NCBI GenBank assembly: GCA_003247575.1
Contig: QJZC01000060.1
Span: 1 to 34,198, forward strand
Length of the DNA stretch: 34,198 bases
From: Pseudomonadota bacterium
Lineage (GTDB): Bacteria > Myxococcota_A > UBA9160 > SZUA-336
Direction of reading: 5' to 3'
Shown piece by piece: positions 1 to 7,841 of the stretch. Position 1 is the first letter of the stretch, and each line of letters starts with the position of its first letter. The translations under genes were made by a program, and so were the position numbers. The notes under the pieces are model-generated. The model ran no database searches, had not been told where the DNA came from, and saw nothing but the letters and a program-made list of their open reading frames with translations.

Positions 1-334
1 GGTCGCCTTGGATTTCGATGCTTCCTTCCTTGATCGCGCCGCCGGAGCCGCAGGCGCGCTTCAGCGCTGCCGCCAACGTTCGTAACTCGTCGTCGGCCAA
101 GGTGAGGCCGGTCACGGTCGTGACGGTTTTGCCCTTGCGTCCCTTGGTCTCACGTCGCACGCGGACCTTGCCATCACCAGCGGCCGACGCGACTGCGCGT
201 GCTGCCTCGCCTCGTCTCCCGCGACAGCGACATTCCCCTGTCGGCGCCCCGCAGCTGCGGCAATGTCGGCCACCCGCGGTGGAGTACACCAGTGTAGAGC
301 CGTGGGTAGGCGGAGGTCCGTCCTTGGGCTTCAT
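1..334 (-). CDS. yciH: SUI1/YciH-family translation initiation factor-like protein (partial, C-terminus beyond window)
   Basis: This is a bacterial homologue of eIF1/SUI1, a small family thought to act on the small ribosomal subunit during start-site selection; its role in bacteria is poorly defined. 111 residues are visible. They begin with the LVYST motif near residue 15, then a Cys cluster (C25, C28, C35, C37) resembling a small zinc knuckle, then the SUI1 domain with RETKGRKGKTVTTVTGL and the signature GSGGAIKEGSIEIQGD at the left edge. The family is about 105-125 residues, so little is missing. The ATG at 334 is preceded on the minus strand by GAGGA with a 6-nt spacer, which fixes the start. 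It is divergent from the hydrolase gene at 489. Identification is by motif match to E. coli YciH from memory and is strong. Confidence 0.9.
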   Translation of the reverse strand, partial: MKPKDGPPPTHGSTLVYSTAGGRHCRSCGAPTGECRCRGRRGEAARAVASAAGDGKVRVRRETKGRKGKTVTTVTGLTLADDELRTLAAALKRACGSGGAIKEGSIEIQGD

Positions 335-476
335 CAGATTCCTCGGGGCAGAAGTCGGCAGCGGCAGGTCGCCTCCGGCACGGTGAACCAGCATGGAACA
401 TCCGGCGCGGCGCCGCCAGGTCGAGGGCAGATCCGTTCCCGCGAGGAAGTCGGCAAGTTCGGCTCACATTTGCTGA

Positions 477-482
477 TAGAAT
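477..482 (+). promoter_or_regulatory. candidate -10 element (TAGAAT) for a leaderless transcript
   Basis: TAGAAT matches five of six positions of the sigma-70 -10 consensus and ends 6 nt before the ATG at 489, so transcription would begin at or next to the start codon. No good -35 is visible 16-18 nt upstream. The call rests only on the match, the spacing and the missing ribosome-binding site. Confidence 0.25.
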
Positions 483-488
483 CTGCCC

Positions 489-1304
489 ATGGAGCAGGGA
501 GGAGATAGCGACCCGCTGAGGGGCGACCGGATGCGGGAACTCGAGGCTTCGGCCACCTGCTCGTCTGACGGGAGTCTGTCTGGCGGGAAGCTCGAGTGGC
601 TGGCGGGTTCCACGGAGCGTGGGGTGCGTGAGCAGCCCGTCTGGTGCCATGCAGACTCCGTCCGGGTTCCCGGTCTCGTATGGGAGCCCGCCGACGCTCG
701 AGCCTGCGGTCTGGTGCTGCTGGGGCATGGAGCGTCGACGCACAAGGCGGCACCGCATCTGCGTGCGCTGGCGCGTCGTTTCGTGCGCCGACATCAGCTC
801 ATGGCGCTGGCCATCGATGGGCCCATTCACGGAGACCGCGCGACGGGCGAGGCCAGCCAGCAGAGATTTGGTGCCTATTGGCGAAGCCAGCCGGAAGCGA
901 CCGCTTTCATGATCCGCGATTGGCGGCTCTTCCTGTCCAGCCTGATCTCCGAGCGCGCCTCCGGTCTTCGGGTGGGGTACTGGGGGCTCTCGATGGGTAC
1001 GATTTTCGGGCTCCCTCTCGTGGCGGCCGAGCCTCGGATCTCGGTGGCGGTACTGGGGCTGATGGGGATTCGGGGGCCGACTCAGGACTGGATCGAGGCG
1101 GCTGCCGACCGAGTGCGCTGTCCAGTGCTCTTTCTACAGCAGTGGGACGATCAGCTCTTCGCGCGTGAGGACTCCCTGGCCTTGTTCGACCGTCTGGCCA
1201 GTCCGCGAAAGCAGCTTCACGTGAATGTCGGGCGTCATGCCGAAGTCCCGACGTTCGAGTACGACTTCTCGCGCGAGTTCATCGCTCGGGAGCTGATGGA
1301 CTAG
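489..1304 (+). CDS. alpha/beta hydrolase (dienelactone hydrolase/esterase-like)
   Basis: A 271-residue cytoplasmic alpha/beta-hydrolase, probably cleaving an ester or similar bond; the substrate cannot be read from sequence. The fold is shown by LVLLGHG (residues 75-81, oxyanion region), AIDGPIHGDR (108-117), the nucleophile elbow GLSMG (S168), QQWDDQ carrying the likely catalytic Asp (D220 or D221), and H250 in GRH near the C-terminus. All triad elements are present. The first about 60 residues are a poorly conserved extension, so an internal start such as the ATG at 531 is possible. The ATG at 489 has no Shine-Dalgarno, but TAGAAT at 477-482 sits 6 nt before it, which would fit a leaderless transcript. 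It is divergent from the YciH gene and convergent with the TPR gene. Confidence 0.82.
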   Translation: MEQGGDSDPLRGDRMRELEASATCSSDGSLSGGKLEWLAGSTERGVREQPVWCHADSVRVPGLVWEPADARACGLVLLGHGASTHKAAPHLRALARRFVRRHQLMALAIDGPIHGDRATGEASQQRFGAYWRSQPEATAFMIRDWRLFLSSLISERASGLRVGYWGLSMGTIFGLPLVAAEPRISVAVLGLMGIRGPTQDWIEAAADRVRCPVLFLQQWDDQLFAREDSLALFDRLASPRKQLHVNVGRHAEVPTFEYDFSREFIARELMD

Positions 1305-1325
1305 ACGGGTGCCTCCCTCCGATTG

Positions 1326-1370
1326 GAACGCTCAGACGGGGAACGCTCAGACGGGGAACGCTCAGGCCGG
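1326..1370. repeat. three tandem copies of a 15-bp unit spanning the stop codon of the TPR gene
   Basis: Two identical copies of GAACGCTCAGACGGG (1326-1340, 1341-1355) are followed by a diverged third (1356-1370, GAACGCTCAGGCCGG). Read on the minus strand, each unit carries a TGA. Because the period is a multiple of three, all three TGAs (1362-1364, 1347-1349, 1332-1334) lie in the frame of the TPR gene, giving three in-frame stops in series. The array also fills most of the gap to the convergent hydrolase gene. Confidence 0.85.
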
Positions 1371-2063
1371 TCGAACCGCCTTGGAGGCTCGCTTCCGGGG
1401 GTGCGTGCGCGGCTCGGCGAGTGACGCCTTCCAGGTCGTGAACCAGGCCCAGGCGAAGCGCGGATGCCACGAGAGACGGAACTGGAGCGCACGCGTGCGG
1501 GCGAGCGCGCCGCCCCGCGTCTGCTGTGCGAGAGCTTCGAGGAGCAGATTCGCCTCGCGCCCCTGATGTGTACGCCAGAGCAGGCGCGCCAGGTCCAGCA
1601 CGACTTCGGGGGTCCAAGGAGCTAGCTCCTGAGCGTTCCGGAGCAGGTGGATCGCCTCCGGTCGCTGCGCTCGTCGGCGGAACTTTCCGCGCCCTTGCAG
1701 CAGGGCACGCAGCGCCTCCTCGCGCTTCCCGCGTGCGGACTGAAGCCGGGCGATGGCCTGCCAGACCTCGGTTTGATGCGGGACGTGGTGGGCTGCGTCG
1801 TAGTAGAGCGCCAACGCGCGTTCCGGCTCCGCATTGCGCATGAACCCCTCGGCCGCCGCCCGAAAGCTCTGCAACGCATCGAAGAGCTGTTTGTCCTTGG
1901 CCAGCAGTGGAGCGAGGCTCGAGTGGATCGCAGGATCGTTCGCATCGATCGCGAGTAGCTCCCGGTAAAGGGAAATCGCGCGGCGGCGCTTGCCCTTCGC
2001 CTGCGCCTCTCGCGCCCGCTTCGCCAGCTGCTTGCGATCGAAGTCTTTCCGTCCTACGGACAT
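1362..2063 (-). CDS. TPR-repeat protein
   Basis: A 233-residue soluble, strongly basic helical-repeat protein with no enzymatic motif. TPR-like helix pairs run from about residue 9 to 185: AREAQAKGKRRRAISLYREL, then PAIHSSLAPLLAKDKQLFDA, PERALALYYDAAHHVPHQTE, a unit starting near EALRALLQGRGK, and PEVVLDLARLLWRTHQGREA. The Ala/Gly/Tyr spacing is typical of TPRs, which usually mediate protein-protein contact. The tail (about 205-233) is rich in Arg and Lys and could bind nucleic acid or membranes; that is inference. The ATG at 2063 is preceded by GGGAG with a 6-nt spacer. It is divergent from the CNNM gene, and its stop lies inside the 15-bp tandem repeat. No specific partner is evident. Confidence 0.78.
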   Translation of the reverse strand: MSVGRKDFDRKQLAKRAREAQAKGKRRRAISLYRELLAIDANDPAIHSSLAPLLAKDKQLFDALQSFRAAAEGFMRNAEPERALALYYDAAHHVPHQTEVWQAIARLQSARGKREEALRALLQGRGKFRRRAQRPEAIHLLRNAQELAPWTPEVVLDLARLLWRTHQGREANLLLEALAQQTRGGALARTRALQFRLSWHPRFAWAWFTTWKASLAEPRTHPRKRASKAVRPA

Positions 2064-2307
2064 GGCCTTCTCCCACGCTCGGGCCTCCCCGGCGTAGGCC
2101 GCGTCGGTTGTATCGGCGGATGCCAGACGCGCCTGAAGCAGCAGAGTGTGCGACTCGCATACGTGGCGCCTTCCCCTCGCTTTCCGGCGCAGCGCGCGGA
2201 CGCCGGGGGAAGGGTGCCCGCCACCTCCATGGCTCAGCTGTCAGGCGCTATGCTCGTGGGCCGACGGAACACGCACGACCATCGCGTCGGTCGGAGTGAG
2301 GAGGCCC

Positions 2308-3678
2308 GTGCAAGCAGAACACGCATCGCTCGATGCCTTCGGGATCGCCTGGAGGCTCTCGGCAACGCTCTTCTTCGTGCTGCTCAATGGATTCTTCGTG
2401 GCTGCCGAGTTCGCGCTGGTCAAGGTTCGGGCGGCGCGCATCGACGCGCTCGTAAAGGACGGAAGTGGTGCGGCGCGCAGCGTCCGCCACATCCTTGCGC
2501 ATCTCGACCAGTATCTTTCCGCCTGCCAGCTCGGCATCACCTTGGCCAGCCTGATCCTCGGGGCACTGGGTGAGCCAGCGGTGTCGGTGCTGCTGATCGC
2601 CAGCGCGCGCGGGCTCGGAATGGAGGTGAACGACGACTCCGCCTGGATCTCCATTCTGGCGATCGGGCTTGCCTTTGCGGTGATCACCATGCTGCACATG
2701 ACGGTCGGGGAGCAGGCGCCGAAGATGTGGGCGCTACAGCGGGCCGAGGGCACGGCTCTGCGCACGGCGTGGGTGCTGCGAGCTTTCTCGGCGATGTTCC
2801 ACCCGTTCATCTCGCTGATCAATCGAGTCTCGAACGCTCTCCTGCGGCTGGCCGGCCTCCCGGCCGACGGAGGACACGAGATGTCGCATACGGCGGAAGA
2901 GATTCGGAGCATTCTCTCGCTCTCGGCGACCTCGGGTCACATCTCGCAAAGAGAATCGGAGCTCACAGCCAACGTGTTCCGCATGATGGAGCTCGAGGTT
3001 CGACACATCGTGGTCCCTCGCGTCGATGTCGTGTTTCTGTCGCTGGAGCAGGGGGACGAAGAGAATCTGCGACGGCTGCGTACCGCACGCCACAGTCGCT
3101 TCCCACTTTGCGAAGTCGGACTCGACAGCATCGTGGGCTTCGTCCATGCCCGTGAGGTGTTCGAGCGCTTCATGAACTCTTCCGCGCTCGACTGGAAGGC
3201 TCTCGCGCACGATCCGATCTTCGTGTCGGACACCATGCCGCTCCCGAAGTTCCTGGTGGAGCTCCAGCAGCGTCGCTCGCACTGTGCCGCGGCCGTCGAC
3301 GAGCACGGAACGACGATCGGCCTGGTCTTCCGTGAGGACGCGCTCGAGGAGATCGTGGGGCCTCTGGGCGACGAGTTCGACACCTCCGAGCGAGCCTATC
3401 GCGAGCTGCCCGATGGAGGGATCGAGGTCCCAGGTCGCATGTCGTTGCCCGAACTGTGCGACCGCTTCGAGATCGAGCTCTCCGACGACGAGTATGAAGA
3501 CGAGGACACGATTGGGGGGCACGTGACCGCGCGACTCGGACGTCTGGCCGAGCGCGGTGATCGAGTGAGGGTGGGGAGATATATCGCTACGGTGGGCGAA
3601 GTCTCGCGACGGCGGGTTCAGCTGATACGACTCGAGCCGGCTCCCGTCGAGGACGACCTCGGCTCTCCGGAGGAGTGA
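2308..3678 (+). CDS. CNNM/CBS/CorC_HlyC-domain membrane protein (hemolysin C/CorC family)
   Basis: An inner-membrane protein of the CNNM (DUF21)-CBS-CorC_HlyC type, a family linked to Mg2+/divalent-cation efflux and often annotated as hemolysin-like. From the GTG at 2308 it has 456 residues. The membrane domain (about 14-180) carries LLNGFFVAAEFALVKVRAAR (25-44) and CQLGITLASLILGALGEPAV (73-92). HMTVGEQAPKMWALQRAEG (130-148) corresponds to the family's GE..PK motif. A CBS pair follows (about 235-358, with VVPRVDVVFL and VDEHGTTIGLVFREDALEEI), then the C-terminal domain (about 365-442, with EDEDTIGGHV). The open frame extends upstream to 2146 without family-like sequence. The GTG at 2308 has AGGAGG only 3 nt before it; a GTG at 2296 is the alternative, so the exact start is uncertain. 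No other transport gene is adjacent. Confidence 0.88.
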   Translation: MQAEHASLDAFGIAWRLSATLFFVLLNGFFVAAEFALVKVRAARIDALVKDGSGAARSVRHILAHLDQYLSACQLGITLASLILGALGEPAVSVLLIASARGLGMEVNDDSAWISILAIGLAFAVITMLHMTVGEQAPKMWALQRAEGTALRTAWVLRAFSAMFHPFISLINRVSNALLRLAGLPADGGHEMSHTAEEIRSILSLSATSGHISQRESELTANVFRMMELEVRHIVVPRVDVVFLSLEQGDEENLRRLRTARHSRFPLCEVGLDSIVGFVHAREVFERFMNSSALDWKALAHDPIFVSDTMPLPKFLVELQQRRSHCAAAVDEHGTTIGLVFREDALEEIVGPLGDEFDTSERAYRELPDGGIEVPGRMSLPELCDRFEIELSDDEYEDEDTIGGHVTARLGRLAERGDRVRVGRYIATVGEVSRRRVQLIRLEPAPVEDDLGSPEE

Positions 3679-3787
3679 GTGGCAGCGTGGTCGTTGTGGT
3701 CGTCGTGTCGCAGCAACGACGGGAAGGGCAGCTTATCGGAACGACAGCACGCTAGCGAAAGGTTGTGTTCTCGCCGATGAGGGAGGG

Positions 3788-5008
3788 ATGCCGAGCATCA
3801 CCTGTCAGATGGAGTTCGATCGACTCCTCGGCCAGCAGCTCGTCGAGCAGGGAGAGATCTCTGCGGCCGGACATCGAGAGGCGCTCACCGAACAGATGGT
3901 TTCTGGGGGCACCTTGTCGCTCAACCTCTGGGAGCTGGGCCTGCTCGGCATCGATGCGCTGACTCGAATCGGTGCGCAGCTCTTCGACTCAGATGCAGTT
4001 CTGCTCGACCAGGCGAAGGCGGCGGAGCCCGCGGCCTGTGCCCTCCTGAGTCGATCCTTCGTGCGTCGAAGCGCCTTGCTTCCGCTTCGCTGCGACGCGC
4101 AGACCCTGTGCATCGCGACGGCTCAGCCCTGGAGACTCGACCTGCTCGACGAGGCGGCCGCCCGCGCAGGACGGGCGGTCCGAACACACTACATGTGCGA
4201 CGTGGGAATCCTGCGCCTGCTACATCAGCACTACGAGATCCTGCCGCCTCCACGCTATCGCATCACCCCGATGCGGCAACCGGAACGCAAGATCGACGGC
4301 AGACCGCACCCAGAGCGCGAGGTCGAGCCGATTGGCGAGCTCACGACCGAGGAGGAATTTCTCCGACTGTATGCGAGCGAGCTCCGCGATCCCGGCGATC
4401 ACGACGGGAAACAAGTGGCCGGCAATTCCTCGTGGGAGAGCGGCGAGGATTGCGACGACGACGAGAGCGAGATCGAGCTCTCGGAGCTGCTCGAGCCAGA
4501 AACTCTGTCGCTGTCACAGCTGAGCGCCATTCCGATCATGACCGCTGCCGAAGCCATCGGGGCCCTCGAGCGCGCGGAGACACGCCTGGAACTGGGTGAC
4601 GTCCTCGTGCGCTTCGGACTGTCTTTCTCCCCGCGTGTCGCTCTCTTTACATGCCGCCGCGATGTGTGGATCGGCTGGACCGGGGTGGGACCGGGAATCG
4701 ATCCGGAGCGGATGCCAGAGCTCATGGTTCCGGTGGTCGCAGGGACCATATTCGGCCTCGTTCACCAGGGGGGGGCGCCGCTGCTCGGTCCGCTGCCCCC
4801 GCATCCGATTCATCGCGCCTTCGCCAAGGCGATGGGGGCCCGGCCGGAGAGCTCCGTGGGCCTGTTTCCAGTGCGCCATCGCGGACGCGTACTGTTCGTC
4901 ATCTACCTGGACGGGGGAAGCTCGGGAATTCTGGACGTATCCGAGATTCTCATCCTGGCGCAGCGTGTTCCACTGATTCTCGAGCGCATGGTGCAACGTT
5001 CTGTGTAG
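3788..5008 (+). CDS. MshEN/GspE N-terminal-like protein without ATPase domain, GAF-like C-terminus
   Basis: A 406-residue soluble protein. Residues about 8-48 (LLGQQLVEQGEISAAGHREA and following) resemble the first half of the type II secretion/MshE N-terminal domain. Residues about 86-150 (LLSRSFVRRSALLPLRCDAQ, later CIATAQPWRLDLLDEA) resemble the second half. In MshE this domain binds c-di-GMP. No Walker A or B motif follows. Instead there is an acidic linker (about 195-245, including GEDCDDDESEIELSELLEPE) and a GAF-like domain (about 260-406) ending in VLFVIYLDGGSSGILDVSEI. A receptor or adaptor for a motility or secretion ATPase is plausible but inferred, and ligand binding cannot be confirmed. 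The ATG at 3788 has GGGAGG almost touching it; the ATG at 3809 is an alternative. It is convergent with the cyclase gene. Confidence 0.7.
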   Translation: MPSITCQMEFDRLLGQQLVEQGEISAAGHREALTEQMVSGGTLSLNLWELGLLGIDALTRIGAQLFDSDAVLLDQAKAAEPAACALLSRSFVRRSALLPLRCDAQTLCIATAQPWRLDLLDEAAARAGRAVRTHYMCDVGILRLLHQHYEILPPPRYRITPMRQPERKIDGRPHPEREVEPIGELTTEEEFLRLYASELRDPGDHDGKQVAGNSSWESGEDCDDDESEIELSELLEPETLSLSQLSAIPIMTAAEAIGALERAETRLELGDVLVRFGLSFSPRVALFTCRRDVWIGWTGVGPGIDPERMPELMVPVVAGTIFGLVHQGGAPLLGPLPPHPIHRAFAKAMGARPESSVGLFPVRHRGRVLFVIYLDGGSSGILDVSEILILAQRVPLILERMVQRSV

Positions 5009-5040
5009 CTCGAGGTCGGCGCGACGTGTTCGAGCTCGAG
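5007..5040. terminator. inverted repeat between convergent genes, possible terminator
   Basis: AGCTCG (5007-5012) pairs with CGAGCT (5031-5036) across an 18-nt loop, and CTCGAG occurs in both arms. The element lies between the stop codons of the MshEN-like gene (5008) and the cyclase gene (5050). No T-run follows on either strand, so it is at best a weak terminator. Confidence 0.25.
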
Positions 5041-5049
5041 TAGGATTTG

Positions 5050-6339
5050 CTAGATGGGCCGCAAACGGAACCGCCAGAACCCGATCAGGAAGCCGACTCC
5101 TCCTACGGCCATGGTCGCAAGGTCCCGCACGCGAAAGTAGAACTTGTCGGCTAGGCTGACTCTGCGCCGCGGTCGCCCGAGTTCGGCGGGGAGTACCCGC
5201 GGCACGAAGCCGCGCTGGCCTCCGCCGAGCCAGACGCGATTCCAGGTCAATGGTCCTGACTGGTCCACGTCGCTCAGAAGGAAGAGCGCTCCCGAGCCCA
5301 CACTCAGCAGCTCGGGAGCCTCGAACGACGGCGCCGAGCGGATGGCGACATCGTCTTGCAGGATCTGTACGAAGAGGTGCTGTGACTCCCAGAGCGGTCG
5401 TTCCCAGTCTGGGTCGCTAACGACACCGGGAGTGTATTGGCTCAACAGCCAGAAGAGTGCGCCTGCGAGAGTGAAGCCAGCGCCCCCGTACAGCAGCCGC
5501 AACAGAGTACGGGGCATTCGCCGCATTCGAGCCAGGACTGCGATGGCTCCGACGAGTAGTGCGGTACCGGCGATCCAGACGTGCATGGGAGCATCGAGAG
5601 CAACGCGTGAGTACGAGAACAGCAGTGCAGTGCGTTCGAAGTCGGCGAGGATGAAGCGGAGATAGTTCTGGAACAGCGAAATCGTACCGAGCGCGATCAA
5701 CAGCGCACACAGGAGGAGCTCGTTGCGCTGTGGCCCATAGACGGGAAACAACTCTTGGGGGGGTGCGGACGGCGTGTCGAGGGTGACGCGACCCCAGTCT
5801 ACCGCGTACAACCCGACGGGCCGGCGGCGCCCACGCGGTCGGATGTCGCTCGCCCGCACCAGCCCATATCGCTTTCGGTCGAGACCGCGGACGACGGCGG
5901 ACGAGACGAAGATCTGATCCTGCGAGGCCCGCTCCTGAATGCGGGCCGCCACATTCACAGCGTCGCCGTAGACGTCGCCGTGCTCTACCAGCGCCAGACC
6001 GCAATGCGCGCCCACCTTGACGTGGATTGGGAAGTCTGGGTCTTCCTCCCTGAGCGCGGCGAGCGCCTGCTGGATCGCGATGGCGGCTTCGAGCGCATCT
6101 ACGGCGCGGCGAAACGAAGCCATGACGGAGTCGCCGATCGTCTTCAGCACCTTCCCGCGATGCCGTTTGACAATTGGGAAGATGAGCCGGTTGTGCCGAT
6201 CCACGAGCATTCTCGCGTGAACGTCGCCCTTCTTCTCCCACAGCTCCGTCGACGCGCACATGTCCGTAAAGAGAATCGCGATCTTGCGCTTGGAGCGAAG
6301 GATGCCTCGGGCTGTCGCATGTAGGGACTGATCGGTCAC
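5050..6339 (-). CDS. class III adenylate/guanylate cyclase, N-terminal catalytic domain, membrane segments and SH3-like domain
   Basis: A 429-residue class III nucleotidyl cyclase. Numbered from the GTG at 6339, all catalytic positions are present: metal aspartates D26 (ILFTD) and D70 (KTIGDS), 44 apart; adenine-selecting K66 and D122; transition-state N129 and R133 in VNVAARI. The pattern predicts ATP as substrate, making cAMP. Two or three membrane helices follow (about 209-230, 253-271, 279-301). A bacterial SH3-like region (about 322-383, with AIRSAPSFEAPELLSVGSGA and RVWLGGGQRGFVP) comes next, and a last helix (about 406-422). The SH3-like part would face the periplasm. Membrane cyclases more often have the catalytic domain C-terminal. 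The open frame begins at a TTG at 6363; the GTG at 6339 was preferred, and neither has a good ribosome-binding site. Confidence 0.88.
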   Translation of the reverse strand: MTDQSLHATARGILRSKRKIAILFTDMCASTELWEKKGDVHARMLVDRHNRLIFPIVKRHRGKVLKTIGDSVMASFRRAVDALEAAIAIQQALAALREEDPDFPIHVKVGAHCGLALVEHGDVYGDAVNVAARIQERASQDQIFVSSAVVRGLDRKRYGLVRASDIRPRGRRRPVGLYAVDWGRVTLDTPSAPPQELFPVYGPQRNELLLCALLIALGTISLFQNYLRFILADFERTALLFSYSRVALDAPMHVWIAGTALLVGAIAVLARMRRMPRTLLRLLYGGAGFTLAGALFWLLSQYTPGVVSDPDWERPLWESQHLFVQILQDDVAIRSAPSFEAPELLSVGSGALFLLSDVDQSGPLTWNRVWLGGGQRGFVPRVLPAELGRPRRRVSLADKFYFRVRDLATMAVGGVGFLIGFWRFRLRPI

Positions 6340-6409
6340 GGCTTCACGCCTGCATCGACGCAAAGCGGCAGGATGCTGAGTTCGAGAGCCTGCATCTGGC
6401 CCGACACCG

Positions 6410-7690
6410 CTAGCGCGGGCGCATCAGCACTTCTTCCTCGTACCTCTCGATGCTGGGATAGCGGCTCAGCCGAAGCCCGAGCGCGCTCTCTGGATCGGGC
6501 AGCGGGATGGCCTGAGCCCGCTGCATCAGGTCCGTGAGGAGCTGCGCCAGCGACCCCGCGACGTGACTGGCGCCATCCGAGGCTTCCACTCTGAAGCTGT
6601 CACTGCGCAGCCTGACGCACTGGAGCGGCTTTTCGCCGCGACGGACCCAGTTGAGCAAGAGGTCGACGATGACAAACCCTTCCGCAGATCCATCACCGTG
6701 TCCGACCTCCGCCACGGCGATCGCTTCTATGTGCTGAAACGAGACGCAAGTGCGTTGCCCACTGCGTGCGCGCACCTCGAGCCCCGCATCGGTCAGCTCG
6801 CATGGGACCGCATTGACGATCCGGATCCCCGTCCTCACGCTCGCGGTGGCTCGGCTCTCTGGCTCGCTCGCAGGCTCAGGCCCTGCGGCTGGGGTCGGCT
6901 CTGGCTCAGGAACTGAGGCGCCGGCGGGCGCCGCGGATGGGGGAGGGGGCGTCTCCTGCGTGGGCTGTGCCCCACCTTCGAGCCAAGCGACGAGACGCTT
7001 GCGCTTGGTGGCGTGCAGGGATTCGAAGGCGAGGGCTGCCCGCGCTGCGCTACGAGCAGCCTCTGGGTGCACGTCTCGCGCGGCCTCGAAGATGCGAAGC
7101 GCGAGACCTGCCGTGAGCGGCTCGTTGCGGGGATCCACCGCGTGTCGCAGTGCCGTGCAGACGAGCTCGCGATGTCGGGAGGGGTCTTCGTCGTCGTCAG
7201 AACTCTGCGGCTTCTGGAGCTCCACGAGAATCCCGGCCAAGGTGGCGGGGGCGACCAGCGCGTCCGGGACGGCGCGCACGAGCTCCGTCCAACACACGGC
7301 GGCGAGCCCGAAATCTCCGTTGGCTGCGTGCCGCTGGATCAAATTCTGCGCTGCATCCACCGCCTGGCGCGGACGTCCGAGCTCGCACGCGACGTCCCAG
7401 AGCGCGAGCGAGACATCCGGCGCATCCCTGTTCTGCTCGAACTCTTCGAGGAGCAGCCAGAAGGATGCCTCCAGGTTTCCCCGCTCGCGAGCGGCGGTCG
7501 CGTGCTGGAATACGGGGCTCTTCCGGAACTTCCGCATACGGCCCGTTTGTGCGCGTGCGCGTGCGAAGAGCGAAGTAAAGCCCGTGGTGCGGCGCTGCGG
7601 CCGACCCGATGTAGGCTCTGACGCGGACGACTCCGAGTCGCCGCGGTCGTGCGGTTGCGCCGCACGGCGCGCACGGGGGTCCGCGCTCAT
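6410..7690 (-). CDS. hypothetical protein with helical-repeat N-terminus and Pro-rich linker
   Basis: Not recognised. It has 426 residues, no signal peptide and no membrane helix. The first about 55 residues are disordered and Arg-rich. Residues about 60-240 are helical and TPR-like (AARERGNLEASFWLLLEEFE, later RPRQAVDAAQNLIQRHA and GDFGLAAVCWTELVRAVPDA). A linker rich in Pro, Glu and Ala (about 241-283) leads to a compact C-terminal domain (about 285-426) of beta-strand-like sequence (TGIRIVNAVPCELTDAGLEV, FVIVDLLLNWVRRGEKPLQC) ending in a helix. The N-terminal half resembles tail regions seen in other large myxobacterial proteins, but no function follows. The ATG at 7690 has GGGGAG 4 nt upstream. 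It lies on the same strand as the cyclase (70-bp gap) and may be co-transcribed with it. Confidence 0.72.
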   Translation of the reverse strand: MSADPRARRAAQPHDRGDSESSASEPTSGRPQRRTTGFTSLFARARAQTGRMRKFRKSPVFQHATAARERGNLEASFWLLLEEFEQNRDAPDVSLALWDVACELGRPRQAVDAAQNLIQRHAANGDFGLAAVCWTELVRAVPDALVAPATLAGILVELQKPQSSDDDEDPSRHRELVCTALRHAVDPRNEPLTAGLALRIFEAARDVHPEAARSAARAALAFESLHATKRKRLVAWLEGGAQPTQETPPPPSAAPAGASVPEPEPTPAAGPEPASEPESRATASVRTGIRIVNAVPCELTDAGLEVRARSGQRTCVSFQHIEAIAVAEVGHGDGSAEGFVIVDLLLNWVRRGEKPLQCVRLRSDSFRVEASDGASHVAGSLAQLLTDLMQRAQAIPLPDPESALGLRLSRYPSIERYEEEVLMRPR

Positions 7691-7841
7691 CGCACTCCCC
7701 TTGGTCGTCGACCGTTTCTCGACGTATCGGATCCGTGCGAGACCTCCTGAAGAGACGCACGCAAGATTCGTCTAGCAGCGATCTCGATGCGCAACTCGGA
7801 CGTTACACCGCTCGTGGTATGCGACGAGTGCGGGTTGGCGA

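Noticed and set aside
174..830. A 218-residue minus-strand frame covering the left divergent gap.
   Set aside because: It overlaps both the YciH gene and the hydrolase gene in other frames and shows no family motif.
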